From: SKUL01 sp964487545
Lineage (GTDB): Bacteria; Bacteroidota; Bacteroidia; Flavobacteriales_D; SKUL01
Direction of reading: 5' to 3'
NCBI GenBank assembly: GCA_964487545.1
Contig: CAZARI010000001.1
Span: 111,115-175,114 of the forward strand
Length of the DNA: 64,000 nt
Position 1 is the first letter of the stretch; every line of letters starts with the position of its first letter. Below the pieces are notes generated by a model that saw only the letters and a list, made by a program, of their open reading frames with translations, had not been told where the DNA came from and did not search any database. Below are positions 1 to 8,191 of this stretch, in pieces. The translations under genes and the position numbers were made by a program.

Positions 1-1
1 T

Positions 2-856
2 GCCAGACGCATTCCGCCGCACCTGGTTCACGCGCAGGTTTTAATTCGCCCAGCGCTGTTTGCCGGAAATTTCTCTCAACACTGGGAAATTCCGTGGATG
101 CTCACCGAACACAGTTCTGTATTTCTACGCGAGAACGCGCTATCGGGCATTCGCAAAAGAGCCATCAGACAAGTTTGCCGTTCCGCAGCACACCTTGTGG
201 CCGTATCTCCGCCATTGGCGAAATCCCTGTCGGTGATATCGCAACGCGATGATGTGAAAGTGATTCCCAACCTCGTTGAATTTAATTCCACGGAGCCGGC
301 ACCGCGCGATTCTGATAAAATTCAAATCGCAATGGTTGCTGATCTGGTTGATGAAATAAAAAACATCAGTGGTGTACTGCAAGCCATTCATCGGCTAAAA
401 GAAAAGCTGCCTTCATTTGAGCTTAAAATTGTGGGCGACGGCAAAGATGCCGAAATGCTAAAAAAAATCAGCCAGGATCTGAACCTTACGGACTGTGTTA
501 CCTTTCTCGGCCAAAAAATTCAACCGGAAGTCATGGCTTTTCTGGCCACAGTGGATTTTGTGATCACCAACAGCCGAACGGAAACTTTTTCTGTAGTATC
601 TGCCGAGGCCGTGGCTTCGGGAAAACCGGTGATTGTTACGCGCTGCGGAGGTCCAGAACATTGGTTTCGCGAAGAATACGGACTGCTCATCGATCGCGAC
701 GATCCCAATCAATTGGATGGCGCGATTATCAAGATGAGCGAAACCTTCGGTGATTATTCTCACCACCAAATGACCGAAAGTATTCGCAGCCAGTTTGATA
801 CCGAAACCATCATTTCGCAATACGAAAACCTGTATTTCCAAATAGCCAAATTATGA
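2..856 (+). CDS. Glycosyltransferase family 4 (5' end outside window)
   Basis: The reading frame is open from the first bases of the window, so the gene starts upstream. The internal ATG at 98 is not the real start: residues encoded before it (HAQVLIRPALFAGNF, then IPWMLTEH) match the N-domain of GT4 enzymes, where a His-Ala pair and a TEH motif line the cleft. The C-terminal GT-B Rossmann domain carries the typical pattern of a beta strand with IVGDG, then TNSRTETFSVVSAEAVASGK and PVIVTRCGGPEH, the donor-binding E-x7-E region. It probably transfers a sugar from a nucleotide-sugar donor at the cytoplasmic face during glycan assembly. The stop overlaps the next start by 4 bp (ATGA), so the two are co-translated. 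It does not look like BshA. Confidence 0.9.
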   Translation, partial: ARRIPPHLVHAQVLIRPALFAGNFSQHWEIPWMLTEHSSVFLRENALSGIRKRAIRQVCRSAAHLVAVSPPLAKSLSVISQRDDVKVIPNLVEFNSTEPAPRDSDKIQIAMVADLVDEIKNISGVLQAIHRLKEKLPSFELKIVGDGKDAEMLKKISQDLNLTDCVTFLGQKIQPEVMAFLATVDFVITNSRTETFSVVSAEAVASGKPVIVTRCGGPEHWFREEYGLLIDRDDPNQLDGAIIKMSETFGDYSHHQMTESIRSQFDTETIISQYENLYFQIAKL

Positions 857-2487
857 GCGAATTGCGGTTCGGCATATTGATGAATGATTTTGAAATGCAG
901 CGGTGGCAGGAAAAATCCATCAGCATGCTGCTCAGCGATTCACGCTTAAAACCCGTTCTGCTCATTATACCGGAAAAGCCCACCAGTTCGCTTCCGCAAA
1001 AAAAAGGCTTCCAACGATTTGACCGGCGAACGCTGTATAAAATTTACCGACGGTTTTTTCACCGGATAGAAATGATGGATGCCGTTCGTCCCAACTGGAT
1101 CGACGACATTCCGGTTATTCGCTGTAAGGTTGAACAGAAGGGCTTTTCGCAATATTTCACTCCCGAGGATATCGATCGCATCAAAAGCCATCAACCCGAT
1201 TTTCTGCTTCGCTTTGGATTCAACATTATTCGGGGAAGTATTTTAAATGCTGCTCATTACGGCGTTTGGTCGTTTCACCACGGAGATGAGCAGTATTACC
1301 GCGGTGGACCACCGGCATTTTGGGAAACACTGCACGGCAAAACTTCTTGTGGGGCCATTCTGCACCGCCTCACCGAAACCCTCGACGGAGGAATCATTCT
1401 CAAAAAAGGTCATTTTCACATAACGCTTCATTCACTGGCAGAGACGCACAACGAACTGTTGAAGCACACCGCTCACTGGCCGCTACAAGTGGCGCGCGAC
1501 ATCCTCAGCGGAATCATTCAACCCGCGAAACTAAAGCCGACGCGCACACAAGCACCGATTTATCGCTTTCCCGAAAACCGAACGATGCTGAAATTCATCG
1601 GCAAATTGATCAGGAATAAAGGCGTATTTCATTACCGGCAGTTGTTTCTGCCCGAACAGTGGAATGTGGGTATCATCAACCAGCCCATTGAAAAGATTTT
1701 GGACAACGATCTGGCAGTAGTGAATTGGTTGCCCAAACAAAAAAGCCGGTATTTTCGTGCCGATCCGTTTGGGTTTACTCATGGCAACCGGTTGTACTTG
1801 CTCTATGAGCTTTATGATCAACAAAAAAGACGTGGAAAAATTGGAACGGTAGACGCCGATCTCAACGCTGTAAATGTCTTTCCCGAATTGCCCTTTCACT
1901 GCTCCTACCCTTTTGTTTTTGAATATCAGGGTGGGATTTATGCCATTCCAGAAACCATAGAAGACCGCAAGTTGATGCTTTTTCAGTTTAACGAAGATCA
2001 GCAACAGTTTGAGGTTAAGCGGGTGTTGATGGAAAACATCGAGATGGCCGATGCTACGCTGGCAGAAATCGACGGTCGCTGGTGGCTGTTTTGTACGCAG
2101 CGACCGCTGTCCAATACCGCCCTATATCTCTATCACGCCGACTCCCCTTTCGGGCCGTTTGAGCCGCACCAAAACAATCCGGTAAAGTGGGATGTCAACA
2201 ACGCCCGGCCGGCGGGGAATTTATTTCAGGTTGACCACAAGTGGTATCGACCCGCACAGGATTGTAATCGATGTTACGGCGCTGCGGTGGTCATCAACGA
2301 AATTGAGCGCATTTCTCCAACGGAATTTAGCGAACGGACGATAAAGAAAATTGATCCTGTGGCGCCATATCATCACGGATTACACACGCTAAGTCGTTGG
2401 GGCAACCAAACGCTGATCGACGGAAAAGTTTACCGGTTTAGTGTTCACCAGTTCATTCATCAACTGCGCAAAAAAATAGGGGGTTGA
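853..2487 (+). CDS. Formyltransferase-like domain fused to a GINT1-type beta-propeller domain
   Basis: This 544-residue protein has two parts. Residues about 90-215 resemble the formyl-transferase fold (a FHHGDEQYYRGGPPAFW stretch, a later TLDGGIIL corresponding to the conserved LDxGxI region). Residues about 270-540 have repeated blade-like motifs (FPELPFHCSYPFVFEYQGG, YAIPETIEDRKLML, WWLFCTQ, SPFGPFEPH, ARPAGNLF, RPAQDC) typical of the five-bladed propeller found at the N-terminus of glucosamine inositolphosphorylceramide transferase-like proteins. The likely role is modification of an amino sugar or glycan; the exact reaction is unknown. It is translationally coupled to the upstream GT4 gene and ends 1 bp from the convergent bshB1. 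The ATG overlapping the previous stop is the natural start. Confidence 0.75.
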   Translation: MSELRFGILMNDFEMQRWQEKSISMLLSDSRLKPVLLIIPEKPTSSLPQKKGFQRFDRRTLYKIYRRFFHRIEMMDAVRPNWIDDIPVIRCKVEQKGFSQYFTPEDIDRIKSHQPDFLLRFGFNIIRGSILNAAHYGVWSFHHGDEQYYRGGPPAFWETLHGKTSCGAILHRLTETLDGGIILKKGHFHITLHSLAETHNELLKHTAHWPLQVARDILSGIIQPAKLKPTRTQAPIYRFPENRTMLKFIGKLIRNKGVFHYRQLFLPEQWNVGIINQPIEKILDNDLAVVNWLPKQKSRYFRADPFGFTHGNRLYLLYELYDQQKRRGKIGTVDADLNAVNVFPELPFHCSYPFVFEYQGGIYAIPETIEDRKLMLFQFNEDQQQFEVKRVLMENIEMADATLAEIDGRWWLFCTQRPLSNTALYLYHADSPFGPFEPHQNNPVKWDVNNARPAGNLFQVDHKWYRPAQDCNRCYGAAVVINEIERISPTEFSERTIKKIDPVAPYHHGLHTLSRWGNQTLIDGKVYRFSVHQFIHQLRKKIGG

Positions 2488-2488
2488 A

Positions 2489-3208
2489 TTACAACAACAC
2501 CGTTAGATCGCTGACTCCCGGCGTTCTTTGCGTTACAAATCCCTCTCCGAATTCTGTTCCAATTATTCGTCCCATTTCGCGTGCACGGGCTTCGAGAAAA
2601 TGGATAAACTGCGGCGAGGAGATCGGGGTTTGTGGTTCGCTGCTGTTCGGATCGTAGAACTGCGTTTTGAAAGCGCGAACGGCTTCCATTTTCTTTTCAA
2701 ACTGATCGGTAATATCTACTACAACATCGGGTTTCAGATAACGATCTTGGATGTAGTGATAAACCACGCGCGGCCGCCAATGCTGCTGTTCTTCGCCCTT
2801 GAAGGTTGTTTTCAGCGCCCGCAATCCCGATTGAAAAGCGGCCTCGTTGAGCAACTCCGCTCCTTTGGCGTGGTCGGGATGCCGATCGGCCACGGCATTG
2901 GCCAGCAAGATATCCGGTTGATAGTGACGAATTATCTGAATAACTGCCGCGCGGTGGCGTTGGTCGTTTACAAATAAACCGTCTTCAAATCCGAGGTTTT
3001 CACGTGCGTGCAACCCCATGATTTTAGCCGAATCAGCCGCTTCTTTTTCACGGTCGGCAACGGTTCCGCGACTGCCCAGTTGTCCTCGGGTGATGTCCAC
3101 AATCCCCACTTTCTTGCCTTGTTCTACCAGGCGGATTAAGGTTCCTCCAGCACCGAGCTCTACGTCATCGGGGTGAGCACCGAATGCCAGCACATCGAGT
3201 TTGAGCAT
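2489..3208 (-). CDS. bshB1: Bacillithiol biosynthesis deacetylase BshB1
   Basis: A 239-residue LmbE/PIG-L family zinc deacetylase. It has the AHPDDVE metal-binding motif at residues 11-17 and the second metal-site motif HPDH at 110-113; the GSRGT segment near residue 46 is typical of the BshB1 subgroup. The family hydrolyses N-acetylglucosaminyl-malate to glucosaminyl-malate, the second step of bacillithiol synthesis, in the cytoplasm. The third-step enzyme, BshC, is encoded at 41.4-43.0 kb, which supports the call; the first-step enzyme BshA is not in the window. Its ATG overlaps the TGA of the upstream gene by 1 bp (TGATG), so the two are probably translated together. Confidence 0.93.
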   Translation of the reverse strand: MLKLDVLAFGAHPDDVELGAGGTLIRLVEQGKKVGIVDITRGQLGSRGTVADREKEAADSAKIMGLHARENLGFEDGLFVNDQRHRAAVIQIIRHYQPDILLANAVADRHPDHAKGAELLNEAAFQSGLRALKTTFKGEEQQHWRPRVVYHYIQDRYLKPDVVVDITDQFEKKMEAVRAFKTQFYDPNSSEPQTPISSPQFIHFLEARAREMGRIIGTEFGEGFVTQRTPGVSDLTVLL

Positions 3209-4029
3209 CAGCGCGCTTTGTGAAGTGATTTCAGATCGTCGTCGGTCAACCCCTGCTTTTTTCCATGCAGCGATTCGGTGTCCTGGCGATACAGCAACTC
3301 GCCGGTGGCGGCATCGTAAATTCGCTTGTAGCTATACATGTTGTTGCGCGATCCGGTAAGGATAACGTCGACCACCGCTACTGATTCATTCTTTAAAACG
3401 GCTTCATTCACACGTTCGCGGCTCACTGTTTGAATTTCACCGGGATAAAATTCTTTTTGTTTTGCCTGGCTTCGAATGGATTCTTCCAAGTCTTTTTCTG
3501 TAGCCAGCAACGGCATTTCCTTAATACGATAGGTTTCTTTTGAAATGACACGGTCAGAAAAAGTGCGGTCGGTGATGTTCCCAGATTCCACGCCATTGAT
3601 GTAATGCTGCATGTGCTGAACATAAAGGTGTACCATCGGCGCACCGTCTTTGTTGATTTTGTCCGTATCGACAATAAGCTCTTTTAGTATCAGCGGCTGT
3701 TCGCTCTTTCTGCGGTTTCCGATGGCCAGCGTAAAAAAATCGGTATCGTAGCCGTTAACCTGACCGCTCTGGACAAAGAAAAATGAATAGGAAGCATTGG
3801 ATTTATACTGTTCAAAAGTAGCCTCATCGATAAACTCCACGGCGGTGTATTTCCAATGTTGATTTACTGCATCTCTGAGTTGTTCATTGTAACGATCTGA
3901 TCCGTCCATCACCACCGCAAGCGTAGAACCTTTTATACTGGCGGGAATGTCTTTTCCGTAAAACTCTTTTTGGGCAGAAACAGTGAATACACTAAAAACA
4001 AATGCAACTGATAATAATAGATTCTTCAT
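3208..4029 (-). CDS. Secreted protein of unknown function
   Basis: I do not recognise a family. The 273-residue protein begins with a clean signal peptide (MKNLLLSVAFVFSVFTVSAQ) ending in the Bacteroidota-typical SAQ, so it is exported to the periplasm. The mature part is hydrophilic and mixed alpha/beta, with no cysteines that suggest a metal site and no transmembrane segment. A short beta-rich tail (SVAVVDVILTGSRNNMYSYK, then YDAATGELLYRQ) resembles descriptions of small secreted beta-domain proteins but no specific domain can be named. The stop overlaps the bshB1 start by 1 bp, suggesting cotranscription with it; no functional link to bacillithiol is implied by the sequence itself. Confidence 0.8.
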   Translation of the reverse strand: MKNLLLSVAFVFSVFTVSAQKEFYGKDIPASIKGSTLAVVMDGSDRYNEQLRDAVNQHWKYTAVEFIDEATFEQYKSNASYSFFFVQSGQVNGYDTDFFTLAIGNRRKSEQPLILKELIVDTDKINKDGAPMVHLYVQHMQHYINGVESGNITDRTFSDRVISKETYRIKEMPLLATEKDLEESIRSQAKQKEFYPGEIQTVSRERVNEAVLKNESVAVVDVILTGSRNNMYSYKRIYDAATGELLYRQDTESLHGKKQGLTDDDLKSLHKAR

Positions 4030-4078
4030 TTTTCTGTGATTTTAAGACAAAAATAAGGCTTTTACAACGGGAGCGGCA

Positions 4079-4657
4079 TCAAAAACGCTTAAGCTGGAGA
4101 TACAGTTTGTGCAGCGGCAAGCCCATCACATTAAAATACGAGCCTTCGATGCGCTCCACTCCGATATATCCGATCCACTCTTGCGCGCCGTAGGCTCCCG
4201 CTTTATCAAATGGTTGGTATTGCTTTACGTAATAGGTAATTTCAGCATCGTTCAGTTCTCGGAAGAAAACGCGGGTTTCGTCAACAAACACTTGCTGCTT
4301 TTCTGTGGATTGTAAACAAACGCCGGTATAAACACGGTGCATTTTTCCCGATAGTTTCCTGAGCATGGCGTGGGCTTCTTCGGAATTGGCGGGCTTGTTC
4401 AACACCTCGTTGTTGAGGCAAACGATGGTATCGGAGGTGATCAATAATTCATCTGGCGACAGGGTTTCTGCGATGGCTTCGGCTTTGATGCGCGCCAGAT
4501 TCATGGCAATATCTTCGGGTTTAAGATTGGAATCGAAGCTTTCGTCGGTATCGCGTGTGCGGATTTCGAAATCAAGACCCAACTCTTTGAGCAATTGCTG
4601 TCGGCGGGGAGATTTGGAACCCAGCACTATCTTTTTTCGAATGATTTTCTGTAACAT
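4079..4657 (-). CDS. maf: Maf family nucleoside triphosphate pyrophosphatase
   Basis: Maf proteins are cytoplasmic house-cleaning pyrophosphatases that hydrolyse dTTP, UTP or modified nucleotides to monophosphates. The N-terminal signature GSKSPRR (residues 13-19) is the phosphate-binding loop; the conserved ITSDTIV, the KPANSEEA segment, GKMHRVYTGV and the KAGAYGAQ segment near residue 155 follow in order. Length (192 residues) is normal. I used the ATG at 4657 because the longer frame would begin with TTG and add five residues not seen in the family. It lies 44 bp downstream of the UbiA-family gene on the same strand and 49 bp upstream of the secreted unknown. Confidence 0.93.
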   Translation of the reverse strand: MLQKIIRKKIVLGSKSPRRQQLLKELGLDFEIRTRDTDESFDSNLKPEDIAMNLARIKAEAIAETLSPDELLITSDTIVCLNNEVLNKPANSEEAHAMLRKLSGKMHRVYTGVCLQSTEKQQVFVDETRVFFRELNDAEITYYVKQYQPFDKAGAYGAQEWIGYIGVERIEGSYFNVMGLPLHKLYLQLKRF

Positions 4658-4701
4658 AAATGTTATGAGCAAAAACAGAACAGCGGATGATTAAAACCCG
4701 A

Positions 4702-5676
4702 TTAATAAAGCCCCAACTGACTAAATACGATGGCATAACCCAACCCGGTGACCATGGCCAGCTTGAGCCACGAAAATGCGCGCACATACATTTCCCTGCT
4801 GCGCGCGCGCAGTGTGGTTAGCAATGACAGCAACAACGGAAGAGTAATGGTGATGATAACGTAAGTGATGGTAATCCAGTCGTTGAAAAGGTAAAATGCA
4901 GTCATTAAAATCATAACCATACTTACACCAAGCAGAATGACCACCACCAGTTTAGCTCGTCGTTCGCCAATAACGATAGGAAGGGTACGGCAGCCTACGA
5001 CTCGGTCGCCGCGAATGTCTGCCAGGTCTTTCTGAATTTCACGAATCAGCGTGAGCAAAAAAGCATAGCCCGAAAAGCCAAGCACAAAAAAGTACAATAC
5101 TTTGAAGAACATATTCGGGTCGGCTGTGGGGTCTATTTGCATAAATAATGCCTGCACTTCAGTACCGTATTTTTCCATGACCAAAGGGATTTCAAACAAA
5201 CCCACTGTCAGCGGAATCAGCGCAGCCAACAGTGCCACCACGATATTTCCAATGAGCATTTCGCGTTTAAAAATCACCGAATAATACCACAACGAGGCCG
5301 CAGCAAATAGGTGAATCAACACCAGTTTCCAGATTCCAACTTCCCAGGCCAGATAACCTCCCAGCGCTATTCCAATCACATTAAATGCGATGTGGATAGC
5401 CATTGCGGTTCGGCGTTTTACATGCACACCAATTATGATGCGATGCGGTTTGTTGATGCGGTCGGCACGCAAATCAAAATAATCGTTGATGATATTTCCA
5501 CCGGCTGCGATAAGTACAATTGATAAAGTAAGCAGCGCAAACTGCAGCTCAGACATCTGCAATTCAAGCTGGTTTGATTCCAGAATTTCTCCCAAAATGA
5601 AAAACCGGATAAAGTACATGGTCAGTACTAAAATCAACAGGTTTAACGGACGCAGAAGTCTTATGAAGGGTAGCAA
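4702..5676 (-). CDS. UbiA-family prenyltransferase
   Basis: A 324-residue integral membrane prenyltransferase with about nine transmembrane helices. The first Asp-rich Mg-diphosphate motif is NDYFDLRAD (near residue 64) and the second is DLADIRGD (near residue 216). The family attaches a polyprenyl chain to an aromatic or glycerol-phosphate acceptor; in Bacteroidota this subgroup is often labelled geranylgeranylglycerol-phosphate transferase-like, but the acceptor cannot be fixed from sequence. The frame opens with a TTG codon (LPFIRLLRPLN), which fits the start of the first helix; the next ATG would delete most of that helix, so TTG is preferred. It shares a strand with maf and could be co-transcribed. 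Confidence 0.85.
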   Translation of the reverse strand: MLPFIRLLRPLNLLILVLTMYFIRFFILGEILESNQLELQMSELQFALLTLSIVLIAAGGNIINDYFDLRADRINKPHRIIIGVHVKRRTAMAIHIAFNVIGIALGGYLAWEVGIWKLVLIHLFAAASLWYYSVIFKREMLIGNIVVALLAALIPLTVGLFEIPLVMEKYGTEVQALFMQIDPTADPNMFFKVLYFFVLGFSGYAFLLTLIREIQKDLADIRGDRVVGCRTLPIVIGERRAKLVVVILLGVSMVMILMTAFYLFNDWITITYVIITITLPLLLSLLTTLRARSREMYVRAFSWLKLAMVTGLGYAIVFSQLGLY

Positions 5677-5855
5677 GGTTCTGAAATTTTAGGAGCGCTA
5701 AGTTATCCAAAGTCCGAAGATTTCCCTATTCCAGCCCATGATTAATTTATTGGATACGGATGATTTTTTCGTCGAAATCACCCAAATGGATGAATGTAGA
5801 AAACAATGAAATACGCACATTTGCACAGACCCATTAACTGACCAAACCACAAATC

Positions 5856-6830
5856 ATGAAAAAGCTGTTACGCGTTTTACTGGCCGTTGTAGTGATTATT
5901 TTTGTCGCTGTCGGCGGAATGATTACCTACGTTAAATCTGCACTACCCGACGTTGGGCCACCACCCGAAATGGTCATTGAACTGTATCCCGAACGAATTG
6001 CTCGCGGTGATTACCTCGCTAACAGCGTGATGCAATGTACCGAATGTCATGCTCAGCGCGACTTTAGTTTATTTGCCGGACCAATGATTCCTGGAACCGA
6101 AGGCGGTGGAGGGGAAGTTTTCGATCAGAAATTTGGTTTTCCGGGAAAATTTGTCGCACCAAACATTACGCCCTATGGCGTTGGCGACTGGACCGACGGA
6201 GAATTATACCGCGCCATTACCACTGGAGTTAGTAAAGATGGAACCGCCCTTTTCCCCATTATGCCTTATCACCTTTTTGGACAAAGCGATCCGGAGGATA
6301 TTAAATCGGTAATTGCCTATTTGCGAACACTCGAACCCATTGAAAGAGACAACGAAGCATCGGTGGCAGACTTTCCGGTCAGTATTCTGATCAATACCAT
6401 GCCGCAAAATTTCGAACCAACGGCCCTGCCCTCGCCCGAGGATCGGCTGGCGTATGGACAATACATTACTACCGCTGCTCTTTGTAGCGAATGTCATACG
6501 GCAAAAGCAAACGGTAAAGTCATTGGCGAACCCTACGGCGGGGGCTTTATTTTTCATCAACCCGATGGAAGTATCGTGCGTTCGGCCAACATTACCTCCC
6601 ACGAAACCGGTATCGGAAAATGGAGCAGAGATTATTTTATTGAACGTTTTAAAACCTATGCCGACAATGGGTACGAACATCAAAAAGTGCAGCCCGGCCA
6701 AAAGCAAACCATGATGCCATGGGTGACTTACGCCGGCATGACCGAAGAGGATTTGGGAGCAATTTATGATTATCTGCAAACCATACCTCCGGTGGATAAT
6801 ACGGTAGTCACCTATACTCCGCCAAAATAA
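5856..6830 (+). CDS. Diheme c-type cytochrome, membrane-anchored
   Basis: The 324-residue protein has an N-terminal hydrophobic anchor (residues 4-28) and two cytochrome c domains facing the periplasm. Covalent haem motifs are CTECH at 61-65 and CSECH at 210-214. Likely axial Met ligands are in FPIMPY (M136) and in TMMPW (M286/M287). Each domain has the NIT segment (APNITPYG; RSANITSHETGIG) typical of the cytochromes paired with alcohol or aldehyde dehydrogenases and of similar diheme electron carriers. No catalytic partner gene adjoins it. It stands alone on the plus strand, divergent from the UbiA-family gene and convergent with the kdsC-like gene, sharing a bidirectional terminator. The haem-ligation operon lies just downstream. 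Confidence 0.9.
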   Translation: MKKLLRVLLAVVVIIFVAVGGMITYVKSALPDVGPPPEMVIELYPERIARGDYLANSVMQCTECHAQRDFSLFAGPMIPGTEGGGGEVFDQKFGFPGKFVAPNITPYGVGDWTDGELYRAITTGVSKDGTALFPIMPYHLFGQSDPEDIKSVIAYLRTLEPIERDNEASVADFPVSILINTMPQNFEPTALPSPEDRLAYGQYITTAALCSECHTAKANGKVIGEPYGGGFIFHQPDGSIVRSANITSHETGIGKWSRDYFIERFKTYADNGYEHQKVQPGQKQTMMPWVTYAGMTEEDLGAIYDYLQTIPPVDNTVVTYTPPK

Positions 6831-6850
6831 CAACCTCACTATGTATCAAC

Positions 6851-6883
6851 AAAAAACCCCGGCGATTACGTCGGGGTTTTTTT
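6851..6883. terminator. Bidirectional intrinsic terminator
   Basis: An A6 run, then an eight-base-pair stem (6857-6864 with 6869-6876, including one G-T pair) around an ATTA loop, then a T7 run. The A-run and T-run make it functional on both strands, between the convergent cytochrome c gene and the end of the ccm/kdsC operon. Confidence 0.85.
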
Positions 6884-6900
6884 ATGTTTTTAAACAAGTG

Positions 6901-7422
6901 CTACCACTGTTCGCTGTCCACATCCATCCACTTGCCTTGCACCTTTAAGGTTTGTTCAATCACATCGCGCACGCAACCTTTTCCACCGTCAAGGTGCGAA
7001 GTGTAATCGCAGGCGGCACGCACTTCGTTTACCGCGTCGGCAGGACAAGCAGAAACACCGCAATGCCCCAGTGGCTTTAAATCCACAATATCATCGCCCA
7101 TGTACAACACTTCTTCCTTATTGAGGTTGTGATCGGCAAGGTATTGCTGATACAGTGGCCATTTATTCGAAACACCTAGAAAGACATCACTCACACCCAA
7201 TCGGTTAAAACGCATCTTCACCGCTTCGGAGGATCCTCCGGTGATCACCGCAATGCGGAATCCCTTTTTAACCGCGAGCTGAACCACGTAACCGTCCTTG
7301 ATGTTGGCTGTGCGGATTTGCTCGCCATCGGGAGTAAGCCACACCGTTCCATCGGTAAACACCCCGTCGATGTCAAAAATAAAAGTGGTGATCTTTCGCA
7401 GCTTTTGTTTATAGTTTTCCAT
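6901..7422 (-). CDS. kdsC: KdsC-type HAD phosphatase (3-deoxy-D-manno-octulosonate 8-phosphate phosphatase)
   Basis: A 173-residue C0-type HAD phosphatase without a cap domain, the size typical of KdsC. Motif I is DIDGVFTDG (nucleophile D17, acid/base D19), motif II is ITGGSS at 60-65 and motif III/IV is MGDDIVD at 108-114. The enzyme dephosphorylates KDO-8-phosphate in the lipopolysaccharide inner-core sugar pathway; related enzymes act on other nonulosonate 9-phosphates, so substrate assignment is from family resemblance. It overlaps the end of the DUF2520 gene by 14 bp and is the last gene of the ccm operon. Confidence 0.85.
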   Translation of the reverse strand: MENYKQKLRKITTFIFDIDGVFTDGTVWLTPDGEQIRTANIKDGYVVQLAVKKGFRIAVITGGSSEAVKMRFNRLGVSDVFLGVSNKWPLYQQYLADHNLNKEEVLYMGDDIVDLKPLGHCGVSACPADAVNEVRAACDYTSHLDGGKGCVRDVIEQTLKVQGKWMDVDSEQW

Positions 7423-8191
7423 GTTTCTCCTGAATACTTCTGGTGATTAAACGATAAATCTGCAACAGGTTTTCATCGTCTTTGAGCTTTTCAATATGGC
7501 GCGCAATGGTTCGTTCATCAGCCCTAACCGCCGGACCGGTTTGCACAGCATGTGGGTCAGAGTGCATGGCCTTGTTCACCGTTTCCAATATCAGCGGATA
7601 AAGAATATCGGGGTGGATTTGATGCTGCTTCAAAAAGTCAAAACCAAGACCCCACAAGTGGTTGGCGAAGTTATTGGCAATAACTGCTGCCACATGCATA
7701 ATTTCGCGTTGCTCAGAATTGAGCAAATAGCTGTTCGACCCCCATGACAAGCTGTTCATTTTCAACAAGGATTCATCTTCTTCGTGAACGGCTTCAATGC
7801 AAAGTGGGACTGTTCGAAAATCAACCGGCGCAACATCAGAAAAGCTCTGCAACGGATACAGTACTCCACGCCGATCATGCTTTTTTAAGTCGTTCATATT
7901 GCGCGATCCGGAAGTATGTACTACCAGCGCCGAAGTTTGGGGAATGGTTTCTGAAATACTTGCAATGGCATCGTCGCTCACAGCAATGATCACCATATCA
8001 ACATCGGGGTTCAATGCCTTCGCTTCCGAAACAAATTCAGCATTTACAGCGTCAGCAAGTGATTTGGCAGTCTCGGGCGACCGGTTGAATATTTCAACAA
8101 TCTTCACCCCTTTTTCGTGAAGCCAGGGTACCATTTGTCGGGCAACTTTTCCGGCACCGACAAACGAAATGCGGGTGATGTACTTATCCAT
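7409..8191 (-). CDS. Rossmann-fold DUF2520 oxidoreductase-like protein
   Basis: The 260-residue protein opens with a dinucleotide-binding motif (SFVGAGKVAR) like that of F420-dependent NADP reductase/ProC-type domains, then has a conserved TSG segment near the middle (VVHTSGSRN) and the C-terminal helical DUF2520 domain (AAVIANNFANHL). The family is widespread in Bacteroidota and Firmicutes; its substrate is unknown. I used the ATG at 8191; a longer frame starts with TTG and adds an unlikely tail. It overlaps the 3' end of ccmF by 8 bp and the start of kdsC by 14 bp, so it is translated within the ccm operon, but sequence gives no sign that it works in haem chemistry. Confidence 0.85.
   Translation of the reverse strand: MDKYITRISFVGAGKVARQMVPWLHEKGVKIVEIFNRSPETAKSLADAVNAEFVSEAKALNPDVDMVIIAVSDDAIASISETIPQTSALVVHTSGSRNMNDLKKHDRRGVLYPLQSFSDVAPVDFRTVPLCIEAVHEEDESLLKMNSLSWGSNSYLLNSEQREIMHVAAVIANNFANHLWGLGFDFLKQHQIHPDILYPLILETVNKAMHSDPHAVQTGPAVRADERTIARHIEKLKDDENLLQIYRLITRSIQEKHGKL

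Noticed and set aside
98..856. Complete GT4 gene starting at 98
   Set aside because: The frame is open to the window edge and the residues before 98 match the family, so the start is outside.
2..856. BshA of the bacillithiol pathway
   Set aside because: It is a GT4, but its donor-site and end motifs differ from BshA, and the neighbouring fusion gene points to glycan work.
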